Shown in pieces: positions 53,392-62,800 of a stretch of DNA of 64,000 bases. Source of the stretch: Fagopyrum homotropicum (lineage: Eukaryota; Streptophyta; Magnoliopsida; Caryophyllales; Polygonaceae); contig BSWB01000004.1 of the NCBI GenBank assembly GCA_033239125.1, positions 84,451,001-84,515,000 on the forward strand, written 5' to 3'. A program made the translations under genes and the position numbers. Under the pieces are notes generated by a model. It made no database searches. It was given only the letters and a program-made list of their open reading frames with translations, and was not told the DNA's origin. Positions within the stretch are counted from its first letter, which is position 1. Each line of letters begins with the position of its first letter.

Positions 53392-53517
53392 TGACAAGGC
53401 CAGCGCCGGGCATGACAAGGCCAGCGCTGGGCATGACAAGGCCAGCGTCGGACATGACAGGGCCGGCGTCGGGCATGGCAGGGCCGGCGTCGGGCATGGC
53501 AAGGCCATCGTCGGCCG
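53392..53517. repeat. diverged satellite monomers at the array/retroelement edge
   Basis: The last six monomers before the island are unlike the interior. They show CAGCGCCGGGCATG, CAGCGCTGGGCATG and two copies of CAGGGCCGGCGTCGGGC, then end in ATCGTCGGCCG directly before the TGG of the LTR. Array-edge copies escape homogenisation and drift, which may explain this. The edge does not match the register of the satellite on the far side of the element. Confidence 0.6.
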
Positions 53518-54483
53518 TGGTTTGGCAAGAACAAACCGTGGATCCTAACAAAGGCTACGTTCAAGCACACAAGTCATCCAAGGATCGATCTAAGTCCATC
53601 CTATCATAGTCCTAGCCATAACAATTCCTTCCTTACCCTAGAATCACGTCTATTTAGCCTACAGCATTCATCATAGCAATCGAAATCATTGAACATAAAA
53701 TCATGGCTTCCATTTGCAAGGTAATGAAGAGAAAGAGATGAACAAGTTAAGTAACCAAAACCAAGCTGAAAATGGAATTAGAATGACTCACAACCCTTCT
53801 TAAAGAAGGTTCAAATGATTCATACAACTCTAGAAATCGATTCCGAAATCCCTCTCTACAAGCTATCAAGATCTATCAATGGTGTGTTCTTCTTCTTCTC
53901 CAACCAAGCTCTTCTCCATTGGTAGCTTCCTTCTACCTCCTTCCTCTAAGAATCTTCTTGTTCAGAGAATATTTTGATTGGATGATAGTGGATAATGGAG
54001 AGCTGCTCCTAGATTCTTCTCTCAGCCCATGCAGGACCACTTTTATACTACAACTTTGCAAGAGCTGGCCAAGAGATCGTGGCACAGCTGTCACGAAAAC
54101 CTGGCAAAAACCACGGGTAGAATCACGGCCGTGATCTGTCAGTGAACCGTGATTTTGTGCTTCAGCCTTGCCTTTGATCATTAAGCTTCGATTGGGTGCA
54201 TGGCTTGTGTTGGCAAGGTTCCATGAGTCCTCCCTAGCCTTTAACTTGCATCCTAATGAGTCCGAGGGTGTGTCATCTTGACGAACGATCCTCAAACGTA
54301 TCGTTTTAGCTCCTAAATCTCCCAAAATACCTACAAAGCAATGCACAAGTCCGTGTAGACGTCTATCTCGACAAAATACGTGAATTGAGTGCAAACGCCA
54401 TGAACTAGTGCTAAACTATGCATGAATGAGCGAGAAATCTATCTAAATGATTTCCTAAACCTAAGTCATAAATCGTGTTATCA
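53518..54483 (-). repeat. 3' LTR of the Athila-like element
   Basis: The 5' end of this LTR on the minus strand is TGATAACACGATTTATGAC at 54,483, directly after a purine-rich tract. The same sequence begins the 59,826 and 59,377 copies, which fixes this end. The other end is less certain: a CA dinucleotide (TG on plus at 53,518) abuts satellite sequence, giving about 966 bp. A TATA box lies about 436 bp in. The aligned 295 bp shared with the 59,532-59,826 fragment differ at five positions by eye and have no indel. Open frames in this LTR (for example 53,933-54,394) have no recognisable product. Confidence 0.75.
54040..54047 (-). promoter_or_regulatory. TATA box of the LTR promoter
   Basis: TATAAAAG on the minus strand, about 436 bp from the LTR start and upstream of about 520 bp of LTR, a normal U3/R-U5 layout for a long plant LTR. 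Transcription would start near 54,010-54,020 and run toward lower coordinates. In this copy that leads into the satellite, not into pol. Activity is inferred, not shown. Confidence 0.55.
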
Positions 54484-54523
54484 AAAATACCCCATACTTA
54501 AGGTTTGCTCGTCCCCGAGCAAA
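54484..54523 (-). other. polypurine tract and GGGA-loop hairpin before the 3' LTR
   Basis: On the minus strand a perfect 8-bp stem (TTTGCTCG/CGAGCAAA, 54,523-54,504) closes the tetraloop GGGA. It is followed by CCTTAAGTATGGGGTATTTT (54,503-54,484) and then the LTR start TGATAAC. The purine-rich stretch next to the LTR is where plus-strand DNA priming is expected during reverse transcription. The hairpin role is unknown. A second unit with the same architecture lies at 55,725-55,758. Confidence 0.7.
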
Positions 54524-56151
54524 TTCTCAACTATAAACTACGAGATAACATGATTTATGTATGCAGAAAAATGGAAAAATCTTTTTGGGTTTGTGCTTCT
54601 ACTATTGGATCACCTTCATAGTCATGTTTCATGGCAACGGACAAGCAATTATGTATCAAATAAATGAAGACATGGAAAGACAATTGTACTTAACTCAAAA
54701 ACATGCATGAAATGTAAAAATGAAGAAGCCAAGAAGATCAAGAGCATATCCAATCTAGATTACTAAGTCTTACAAACATGCAAATAGGTCATAAGGTCTT
54801 ATGAACTAAAAGGCCAAGAAACGTTGTGATTAGGTGGGGATTTTTTTTCTAGGCTATGTGATACTAATTCGGGAATGGAACTAACTCCACAACCTTGTCC
54901 TCGATCAACTTCCCTCAAGTGTATACTTTTCTCTATCTTTTCTTTCTTTTCTTTTTCTTTCGCTTATTTTTGAGACAATGGCATTGGTGTACAAAAGCCG
55001 AAACCTTGGTGATTAGCCATCCTCGGGCTTTTTCTATTTTTCGAGATGCATCCACACCGGGCACACATACCAAAGCTCGTTAGGACTATCGGTTTATTTG
55101 ACTTTGGCAAGGCACCAACACCTGATCATGTGAAGTGTACTGAGTTACTTGTCATTTAAACCAACGTCCCCAAACTATATTTTTGGCTACACTTTCACAA
55201 TAATTTCAGCATTTTATGCATGATATTCTTTCATCAACATCTTCACCCCACACTTGCTTTTCACACACATCAACACACTATCATGCTCCTATTCCCGGAT
55301 GGGTCAAAAGAGGTCAAATTTATATCAATTGAGGTGCTCAAACAATCATGATCAAGATGAGAATTAGAGGCGGATGAATTGCCTCATTCATTCCTAGATG
55401 GTGTGCAAGAACTATCGTGTAATTTCGACCTTCAATACTCAATCCATTCTAGGCAAACATCATGATCACAAATCATTCATGGAGTTCAAGAGAAGTATTT
55501 CAAGTCCACATATGCATTCATTAATTTAGCACATAAGGCCATCCATAGCCAATCCACAAGACAAGGTTCATCATTAGGGTCATATCCAATCCTAGAAAGC
55601 ACAAAATTTTTTTAAATTTTCTGAATTTTTATGGGATTTTCGAAATCAATATGTACAATGCAAGACGTGTGAAAATGTTAAACTATCCTAGATGCTCATC
55701 ATGCAAAGGATCATGCAAACCCCACCCCATACTTAGAAACACATTGTCCCCAATGTGTAAATGAAGCAAAGAAGAGTGAAAGAAGGTTCTCACAATGTAA
55801 AAGTGGTTTGCTATGGTATTTGGGATTCTCAAGTGGAATTGATGTTGGATGATCCTATCAACAATGGTAGAGAGCTCTAAGCATTCATCAAAGCGTCGGG
55901 ACTCGCGCTAGGCGCCGCTAGCCGTCCAAGTTCCGCGTCCGCTCCACCCACAATCGATGAGGGGTTCATCATCATCATTCTTATGCCAAGCAAGGCTTCC
56001 AATTCTACTAAGGTTCTACCACACACAAAACACAACCAAAAACAGAAAAATCTAAACAAAAACAAAACAAGAAAGGGAAAAATGTTACCAATGGGTTGCC
56101 TCCCACCAAGCGCTTCTTTAAGGTAATTAGCTTGACCAAACTCGGGGGCGT
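54524..56151. other. non-coding region between pol and the 3' LTR
   Basis: About 1.6 kb without a supportable gene. Directly after the pol stop, the minus strand carries AGCGCTTGGTGGGAGGCAAC (56,117-56,098), a string often seen just downstream of pol in plant Athila/Tat-like elements. A U-rich tract (on minus) follows at about 56,040-56,090. A pure pyrimidine run on plus lies at 54,936-54,961 (purine on minus). Short open frames at 54,895-55,083 (plus) and 55,877-56,065 (minus) are low-complexity or resemble nothing known. In this group such spacers can be remnants of extra open frames, but no env-like features (signal peptide plus membrane segment) are visible. Confidence 0.7.
55725..55758 (-). 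other. internal polypurine-like tract with GGGA-loop hairpin
   Basis: On the minus strand a perfect 8-bp stem ACACATTG/CAATGTGT (55,758-55,739) closes the loop GGGA, followed by TTTCTAAGTATGGGGTGGGG (55,738-55,719). It has the same design as the unit before the 3' LTR: the loop and the 12 bases ACCCCATACTTA (plus strand) are identical, but the stem sequence differs. No LTR start follows it. Function unknown. Confidence 0.6.
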
Positions 56152-58377
56152 CTACTCAAGGTAAAGTGGGGCAATCATATCCACCGGAGCTCCCGGGATA
56201 TACTTCTTCAACCGGTGCCCGTTCACCTTAAAGTTTCCACAATGCTCCCCTCCTATCTCAATAGCTCCATGGGGAAAAATCTTCTTCACCACATATGACC
56301 CGGTCCATCTTGATTTGAGCTTTCCGGGAAAGAGCCGCAGCATTGAGTTGAAGAGAAGGACGAGGTCGCCTTCACTCAACTCCTTGGGGATGATCCTCTT
56401 GTCATGCCACCGCTTGGTCCTCTCTTTGTAGATCCGGGCATTCTCGTATGCATCCAACCGGATTTCTTCAAGGGCGTTCATATCAAGCAACCTCTTCTCT
56501 CCCGCCTCCTTGAGGTCAAAATTTAGCCACTTGATGGCCCAATGTGCTCTATGCTCTATTTCTACCGGAAGGTGGCAACACTTGCCATAGACCAACTTGT
56601 AAGGAGTAGTGCCAATTGGTGTCTTGAAAGCGGTCCTATATGCCCACAAGGCATCATTGAGCTTCATAGCCCAATCCTTTCTAGTTCTAGATACCGTCTT
56701 CTCGAGAATGGCCTTTATCTCCCGGTTGGAGATCTCCACTTGGACACTAGTTTGGGGATGGTAAGGTGTTGCCACCTTATGAGTCACCCCATACTTAGCC
56801 AAAAGTGCCCCAAAGTTCCTATTGGTGAAGTGCTTCCCTCCATCACTTATGATCACCCTTGGTATTCCAAACCTAGGAAAGATCACTCGGTTGAAGAACC
56901 GCACCACAACCTTGGCGTCATTTGTAGGAGAGGCGATTGCCTCCACCCACCTCGAAACATAGTCAACCGCCAATAGGATGTAGAGGTTGCCACATGAAGA
57001 AGGGAATGATCCCATGAAGCCCACACCCCACACATCAAATATCTCCACCTCTTGTATGTTGTTCAAGGGCATCTCATTCCTCCTTGAGATGTTGCCCGTC
57101 CTTTGGCAAGCATCACAAGCTACCACAAAGCCTTGCACATCCTTGAACAAACATGGCCAAAAGAAGCCCGATTGTAACACCTTCGCACATGTCTTGTGTG
57201 CGCTAGCATACCCTCCACATGGCAAGGAATGACAATGGCGAATCACACTCTCCACCTCATCCTCCAGTATGCATCTTCTAAACATTCCATCCGGCCCTCT
57301 TTTGAACAAAAGTGGTTCACTCCAATAGTAGTGCCTCACATCCTTGAAGAACTTTTTCCTTTGGGCATATGTTAATCCGGGAGGCACTTCCTCACACACC
57401 AAGTAGTTCACAATGTCGGCATACCATGGCTCGCTTCCTCTAGACACTTGGAACAAGCATTCCTCCACCATTTGCAATTGCTCATCCCGGAATGAGTCAT
57501 CAATCGGGATGTCATCTCTCTCAATCTCTAAAGGAGGTAGTCTACTAAGGTGATCCGCCACGGAGTTCTCGGATCCCTTCTTGTCCCGGATTTCCAAGTC
57601 AAACTCTTGAAGAAGAAGGATCCACCGAATCAACCTAGGCTTGGCATCCTTCTTGGTAAGTAGATAACGGATCACAGCATGATCCGTATAAACTATGACC
57701 TTCGCTCCAACAAGATACGAGCGGAACTTCTCAAATGCATACACAACCGCTAGCAACTCCTTCTCGGTGGTAGCATAATTGAGTTGGGCATCATCTAGCA
57801 TCTTGCTAGCATAATAAATGGCATGAGTTCGCCCATCCTTCCTTTGCCCCAAAACAGCCCCAACGGCTACATCGCTTGCATCACACATGATCTCAAACGG
57901 TAAACTCCAATCCGGAGGTTGCATGATAGATGCGGAGATCAAGGCATTCTTCAACCTACAAAAAGCCTCGAGACAATCTTTGGAAAAGACAAAATCAACA
58001 TCCTTCATTTGTAGGTTAGTAAGGGGCTTAGAAATTTTAGAGAAGTCTTGAATAAACCTCCGGTAAAAACCGGCATGCCCTAAGAAACTCCTTACCCCTT
58101 TCACCGAGGTAGGTGGCGGCAACTTCTCTATCGTCTCAATCTTGGCCCTATCAACCTCAATGCCACGGTTAGACACCAAGTGTCCTAACACAATACCTTC
58201 ACTTACCATGAAGTGGCATTTTTCCCAATTCAAGACAAGATTTGTCTCCTCACATCTTTGCAATACTAATGACAAGTTAGCCAAGCAATCATCAAAGGAA
58301 GAACCATAAACAGAGAAATCATCCATGAAAACTTCCATGATATTTTCAATGTATTCGAAAAGATAGCCATCATACAC
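56152..58377 (-). pseudogene. pol C-terminal part: RT palm end, RNase H, integrase
   Basis: A 741-codon open frame, normally part of a single Gag-Pol or Pol polyprotein. The RT active-site FMDD is at residues 17-20, followed by RT thumb/connection. RNase H has its four acidic residues in place (D166, E206, D232, D275). The integrase zinc finger has H383, C421 and C424, but Tyr390 stands where the second His is expected. In the integrase core, D512 and E548 are correctly spaced (35 residues between), but the first catalytic Asp is Gly453 (codon GGC). Downstream are the WAYRTAFKTPIGTTPY and GKCCHLPVEIEHRAHWAIK regions, then a C-terminus with no chromodomain. The listed start is an artefact of the frameshift, since the true frame continues from the upstream RT part. 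Strand transfer would be abolished. Confidence 0.92.
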
Positions 58378-59288
58378 CTTTGGAAGGTGGCGGGTGCATT
58401 ACACAACCCAAATGGCATTCTCCTATATGCAAAAGTTCCCCATGGACATGTAAAGGTTGTTTTCTCTTGGTCATCGGGGTGGATAGGGATTTGAAAGAAT
58501 CCACTATAGCCATCTAGGTAGCAAAAATGAGAATGTTGAGCTAACCTCTCTAGCATTTGGTCAATAACGGGAAGGGGAAAGTGATCTTTCCTAGAGGCCA
58601 TGTTCAACTTCCTATAATCAATGCACATCCTCCATCCCGTAACTGTCCTAGTTGGGATTAGTTCATTGTTCTCATTGGTCACTACAGTCATCCCACCCTT
58701 CTTAGGAACTACATGAACGGGACTAACCCACTTACTATCCGAGATAGGGTAGATAATTCCCGCATCTAGCAACTTTATGATCTCCTTCTTAACTACCTCT
58801 TTCATTATAGGATTTAACCTTCTTTGATATTCAATAGAGGGTTTATGATTATCTTCCATCATTATCTTATGCATGCACAAAGAGGGTTTTATGCCAACAA
58901 GGTCATCGATGGTGTATCCTATTGCCTTTCTATGCAGTTTTAATTCATTCAACAGTTTATCAAGTTCATCATCATTCAAAGATGCATTCACAATCACCGG
59001 ATAAGTAGAATTTGAACCAAGGAAAGCATACTTTAAATGAGAAGGAAGAGGTTTAAGATCAAGTTGAGGAGGACCTTTTTCGGTTGGAGACGACCCATAC
59101 AATGTAGGTTGAGATGATTGCAAAGCTATGGAAGCCTCCTTGAAGTCCCTTGATGATTGCTCACACTCAAGTGGTTGATGCTGAAAAGACTCAGGAAAAT
59201 CGGCCCAGGAGTGACCCAAAATACCTACAAAGCAATGCACAAGTCCGTGTAGACGTCTATCTTGACAAAATACGTGAATTGAGTGCAA
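58266..59288 (-). pseudogene. pol N-terminal part: pre-RT linker and RT fingers/palm, frameshifted
   Basis: A 340-codon open frame. The first ~25 codons (59,288-59,215) are LTR-derived and are not protein homology. The pol-like part starts near 59,214 with a linker (about residues 73-95, LDLKPLPSHLKYAFLG). The RT domain follows: KKEIIKLLDAGIIYPI, WVSPVHVVPKKGG, WRMCIDYRKLN, the catalytic Asp in CYLDGYSGF, and MPFGLCNAPATF. Near 58,345-58,360 the frame slips by one base, so the FMDD motif continues in the next frame and the last ~25 residues here are out of frame. The overlap with the downstream open frame is 58,266-58,377. Gag, protease and the true upstream pol are absent. A single-base loss is the simplest cause of the slip. 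Confidence 0.9.
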
Positions 59289-59398
59289 ACGCCATGAACT
59301 AGTGCTAAACTATGCATGAATGAGCGAGAAATCTATCTAAATGATTTCCTAAACCTAAGTCATAAATCGTGTTATCAAAAATACCCCATACTTAAGGT
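59215..59398 (-). repeat. displaced LTR start with its polypurine tract
   Basis: Bases 59,215-59,377 match 54,321-54,483 (first 163 bp of the LTR) with one mismatch. 59,378-59,398 match the polypurine tract at 54,484-54,504 exactly. The hairpin is not included. This is therefore a 3'-end junction (tract plus LTR) placed upstream of pol. On its left it joins pol at CCCAAAA. On its right it joins an RT fragment through the shared bases AAGGT. Confidence 0.85.
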
Positions 59399-59511
59399 GG
59401 CGGGTGCATTACACAACCCAAATGGCATTCTCCTATATGCAAAAGTACCCCATGGACATGTAAAGGTGGTTTTCTCTTGGTCATCGGGGTGGATAGGGAT
59501 TTGGAAGAATC
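59394..59511 (-). pseudogene. 118-bp stray RT fragment
   Basis: A duplicate of 58,384-58,501 (offset 1,010) with three mismatches seen. It encodes the stretch from PDDQEKTTFTCPWGTFAYRR through MPFGLCNAPAT in one frame, with no start or continuation. Its left junction shares AAGGT with the polypurine-tract piece. To its right is a 23-base filler (59,512-59,534). Confidence 0.88.
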
Positions 59512-59534
59512 ATGTTATCAACTATAAACTACGA
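59512..59534. other. filler between RT fragment and 5' LTR piece
   Basis: The last 17 bases (TCAACTATAAACTACGA, 59,518-59,534) equal 54,527-54,543 in the spacer just beyond the 3' LTR. The preceding AATCATGTTATCA (59,508-59,520, overlapping the RT fragment) equals the LTR terminus AATCGTGTTATCA but for one base. The filler is therefore assembled from pieces around the LTR/spacer junction. CGA is shared with the LTR piece that follows. Confidence 0.7.
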
Positions 59535-59826
59535 TTGGGTGCATGGCTTGTGTTGGCAAGGTTCCATGAGTCCTCCCTAGCCTTTAGCTTGCATCCTAAT
59601 GAGTCCGAGGGTGTGTCATCTTGACGAATGATCCTCAAACGTATCGTTTTAGCTCCTAAATCTCCCAAAATACCTACAAAGCAATGCACAAGTCCGTGCA
59701 GACGTCTATCTCGACAAAATACGTGAATTGAGTGCAAACGCCGTGAACTAGTGCTAAACTATGCATGAATGAGCGAGAAATCTATCTATATGATTTCCTA
59801 AACCTAAGTCATAAATCGTGTTATCA
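59532..59826 (-). repeat. truncated 5' LTR (first 295 bp)
   Basis: Matches 54,189-54,483 without indels and with five mismatches by eye (A/G, C/T, T/C, A/G and A/T across the 295 bp). The minus-strand LTR start is exactly at 59,826, next to satellite. The rest of the LTR (TATA box, R, U5) and the primer-binding site are missing. An element with this 5' end could not be transcribed from its own promoter. Confidence 0.85.
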
Positions 59827-62800
59827 CAAGGTAACTCTCGGACATGGCAAGGCCATCGTCGGGCATGTCAAGGCCATGACAATGCCACTCTCGGACATGG
59901 CGAGGCCGTCGTTGGGCATGACAAGGTCATGACAAGGCAACTCTCGGACATGACAAGGATAGCGTCGGGCATGGCAAGACCATCATCGGGCATGAAAAGG
60001 TCATGATAATGCCTCTCTCGGAAATGGCGTGGCCTTCGTCGGGCATGACAAGGCCATCGTCGGGCATGACAAGACAAATCTCGGACATGACCATGCCATC
60101 GTCGGGCATGCCAATGCCATCATCGGGCATGACAAGGCCATCGTCGGGCATGACAAGGCCAACGTCGGGCATGAAAAGGCCATCGTCGGGCATGGCAAGG
60201 CCAGCTTCGGTCATGGTAAGGCCATCGCCGGGCATGCAAGGCCATCGTCAGGCATGACAAGGCCATCGTCGGGCATGACAAGGCCATCGTCGGACATGAC
60301 ATGGCTATCGTCGGGCATGACAAGGAAATCGTCGGGCATGGCAAGGTCAGCGTCGGGCATGGCAAGACCATCATCGGGCATGACAACGTCATGAAAAGGC
60401 AACTCTCGGACATGACCATGACATCGTCAGGCATGACAAGGCCAGCGTCGGGCATGACAAGGCCAGCGTCCGGCATGACAAGGCCATCGTCGGGCATGGC
60501 AAGGCCATCGTCGGGCATGCCAAGGCCATCGTCGGGCATGACAAGGCCATGGTCGGGCTTGACAAGGTCATCGTCGGGCATGACAAGGCCATCGTCGAGC
60601 ATGGCAAGGCTAGCGTCGGACAAGCTCACGCCATCGTCGGGCATGACAAGGCTAGTTCGGGTATGGCAAGGCCATCGTCGGGTATGACAAGGCCATCATT
60701 GGGCATGACAATGCCACTCTCGGACATGGCGAGGTCATCGTCGGGCATGACAAGGCCAGCGTCGGGCATGACAAGGTCATGACAACGCAACTCTCGGACA
60801 TGACAAGGACATCCTCGGGCATGGGAAGGCTATCGTCGGGCATGACAAGGCAACTCTCGGATATGACCATGCCATCGTCGGGCATGACAATGCCATCGTC
60901 GGGCATGACAATGCCATCGTCGAGCATGACAAGGCCAACGTCGGGCATAAAAAGGCCATCGTCGGGCATGGCAAGGCCAACATCGGGCATCGCAAGGCCA
61001 TCGTCGGGCATGACAAGGCCATCGTCGGGCAGAAAAAGTCCATCGTCGGCCATGGCAAGGCCAACGTCGGGCATGGCAAGGCCATCGTCGGGCATGACAA
61101 GGCCATCATTGGGCGTGAAAAGGCCATGACCATGCCACTCTCGGACATGGCGAGGCCGTCGTCGGGCATGACAAGGTCATGACTTGGCAACTTTCGGACA
61201 TGACAAGTACAACGTCGGGCATGGCATAGCCATCGTCGGGCATGACAAGGCTATGACAATGCCACTCTCGGACATGGCGAGGCCATCGTCGGGCATGCAA
61301 GGCCATCGTCGGGCATGACAAGGCCATCGTCAGGCATGACAAGACCCTCGTTGGGCATGACATGGCCATCGTCAGGCATAAAAAGGCAATCGTCGGGCAT
61401 GGCAAGGCCAGCGTTGGGCATGGCAAGGCCATCGTCGGGCATGACAAGGTCAGCGTCGGGCATGACGAGGTCATGACAAGGCAACTCTCGGACATGACCA
61501 TACCATCGGCGGGCATGACAAGGCCAACTTTGGGCATGACAAGCCCAGCGTCGGGCATGGCAAGGCCATCGTCGGGCATGGCAAGGCCCGCGTCGGGCAT
61601 TGTAAGGCCATCGTCGGGCACACCAAGGCCATCGTCGGGCATGACAAGGCAATCGTCGGGCATGACATGACAAGGTCATCGTCGGGCATGACATGGCGAG
61701 GCCATCGTCGGGCATGACAAGGCCAGTGTCGGGCATGACAAGGTCATGACAAGGACATCGTCGGGCATGGCAAGGCCATCGCCGGGCATGACAAGGCCAT
61801 AACAATGCCACTCTCGGACATAACAAGGCCATCGTCGGGCATGGCAAGGCCTGCGTCGGGAATGACAAGGCCATGTCAAGGCCACTCTCGGACATGACAA
61901 GGCCAGCGCCGGGCATGACAAGTCCAGCGTCGGGCAAGATAAGGCCAGCGTCGGGCATGACAAGGCCATCATCGGGCATGGCAAGGCCATCGTCGGGCAC
62001 GCAAGGCCATCGTCGGGCATGACAAGGCCATCGTCGGGCATGACATGACCATCGTCGGGAATGACAAGGCAATCGTAGGGCATGGCAAGGCCAGCGTCGG
62101 GCATGGCAAGGCCATCGTCGGGCATGACAAAGCCAACGTCGGCCATGACAAGGTCAAGACAAGGCAACTCTCGGACATGACAAGGACAGCCTCAGGCGTG
62201 GCAAGCCCATCGTCGTGCATGACAAGGCCAGTGTCGGGCATGTCAAGGACATCGTCGGGCATGACAAGGCCAGCGTCGGGCATGACGAGGTCATGAGAAG
62301 GCAACTCTCGGACATGACCATACCATCGTCGGGCATGACAAGGCCAACTTTGGGCATGACAAGCCCAGCGTCGGGCATGACAAGGCCATCGTCGGGCATG
62401 GCAAGGCCGGCGTCGGGCATCGTAAGGTCATCGTCGGGCACACCAAGGCCATCGTCGGGCATGATAAGGCCATCGCCGGACATGACATGGCCATCTTCGG
62501 GCATGACAACGCCATCGCCGGGAATGGAAAGACCATCGTCGGGCATGACAAGGCCAACGTCAGGCTTGGCAAGGCCATCGTCAGGCATGGCAAGGCCATC
62601 GTCAGGCATGGCAAGGCCATCGTCGGGCATGACAAGGCCATGACAATGCCACTCTTGGACATGACAAGGCCATAGTCGGGCATGGCAAGGCCAGCGTCGG
62701 GAATGACAAGGCCATGTCAAGGCCACTCTCGGACATGACAAGGCCAGCACCGGGCATGACAATCCCAGCGTCGGGCAAGACAAGGCCAGCGTCGGGCATG

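Larger units (their letters stand above)
1..53517. repeat. 21-bp satellite array, left part
   Basis: Continuous head-to-tail tandem array of a 21-bp monomer with core GACAAGGCCATCGTCGGG (18 of the 21 bases), about 62% GC with two CpG sites per consensus copy. Common variants carry GGCAAGGCCAGCGTCGGG, GACAATGCCATCGTCGGG or GACAAGGCAACTCTCGGA. On the plus strand two frames read HDKAIVG and MTRPSSG and the third has TGA in every monomer. On the minus strand all three frames are open (PDDGLVM, PTMALSC, RRWPCHA). This alone explains the many long open frames on both strands. Recurrent shorter monomers (for example GGCACGCAAGG or GGAACGCAAGG, one base short) change the register. No gene, RNA or unrelated sequence longer than one monomer is seen here. 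The array starts before base 1. A 21-bp monomer is short for a major plant satellite. Confidence 0.97.
33344..53517. repeat. satellite domain B
   Basis: From about 33,344 (monomer GGCTAGTTCGGGTATGGC, again at 36,056, near 46,060 and near 60,653) the TCTAG marker disappears. Other markers become recurrent: GGGCACACCAAGGCC, GGGCATAAAAAG, GGGCCTGAAAAGACC, CAACTTTGGGCATGACAAGC and GGCATTTAAGGC. The boundary is gradual: 33,500-33,800 still resembles domain A sequence near 300-420. The monomer consensus is unchanged, so this is a change of higher-order family within one satellite. Confidence 0.7.
53518..59826 (-). mobile_element. degenerate Athila/Tat-like Ty3/gypsy LTR retrotransposon
   Basis: A 6.3-kb island of non-satellite sequence. 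On the minus strand, from right to left, it contains: the first 295 bp of an LTR (59,826-59,532); a filler; a stray 118-bp RT fragment (59,511-59,394); a polypurine tract plus the first 163 bp of an LTR (59,398-59,215); RT-RNase H-integrase (59,214-56,152); about 1.6 kb non-coding; a polypurine tract; and a 3' LTR (54,483-53,518). Gag, protease and primer-binding site are missing. The FMDD RT motif, the pre-RT linker, the lack of a chromodomain and the long post-pol spacer are as in the plant Athila/Tat group. No target-site duplication is found: GGCCG on the left, CAAGG on the right. It is non-functional because of a frameshift and lost catalytic residues. Confidence 0.93.

Noticed and set aside
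1..53517. CRISPR-like direct repeats
   Set aside because: Repeats are contiguous 21-bp copies with no unique spacers, no leader and no cas genes, in a window carrying a plant-type retroelement.
53933..54394. 153-codon minus-strand open frame, with the same N-terminal residues again at 59,288 and 59,737
   Set aside because: All three lie in copies of the LTR. The shared sequence is LTR DNA, and only one is followed (through a rearrangement) by pol.
54895..55083. 62-codon plus-strand frame with a Phe/Leu-rich stretch resembling a membrane segment
   Set aside because: The hydrophobic run comes from a pyrimidine-rich tract (54,936-54,961). It lies antisense in the post-pol spacer and has no supporting context.
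55877..56065. 62-codon minus-strand frame just after pol, considered as an env-like remnant
   Set aside because: Too short, made from a U-rich tract followed by unremarkable sequence, with no cleavage site or convincing membrane architecture.
56542..57232. Plus-strand open frames of 144 and 81 codons
   Set aside because: They are antisense to the well-supported integrase region and show no recognisable protein features.
53518..59826. Complete autonomous retrotransposon
   Set aside because: No gag, protease or primer-binding site, a truncated 5' LTR, an RT frameshift and integrase active-site losses.
59827..59831. CAAGG as a target-site duplication
   Set aside because: CAAGG occurs in nearly every satellite monomer, and the base run next to the left LTR end is GGCCG, so the match with a nearby CAAGG (53,500-53,504) is meaningless.
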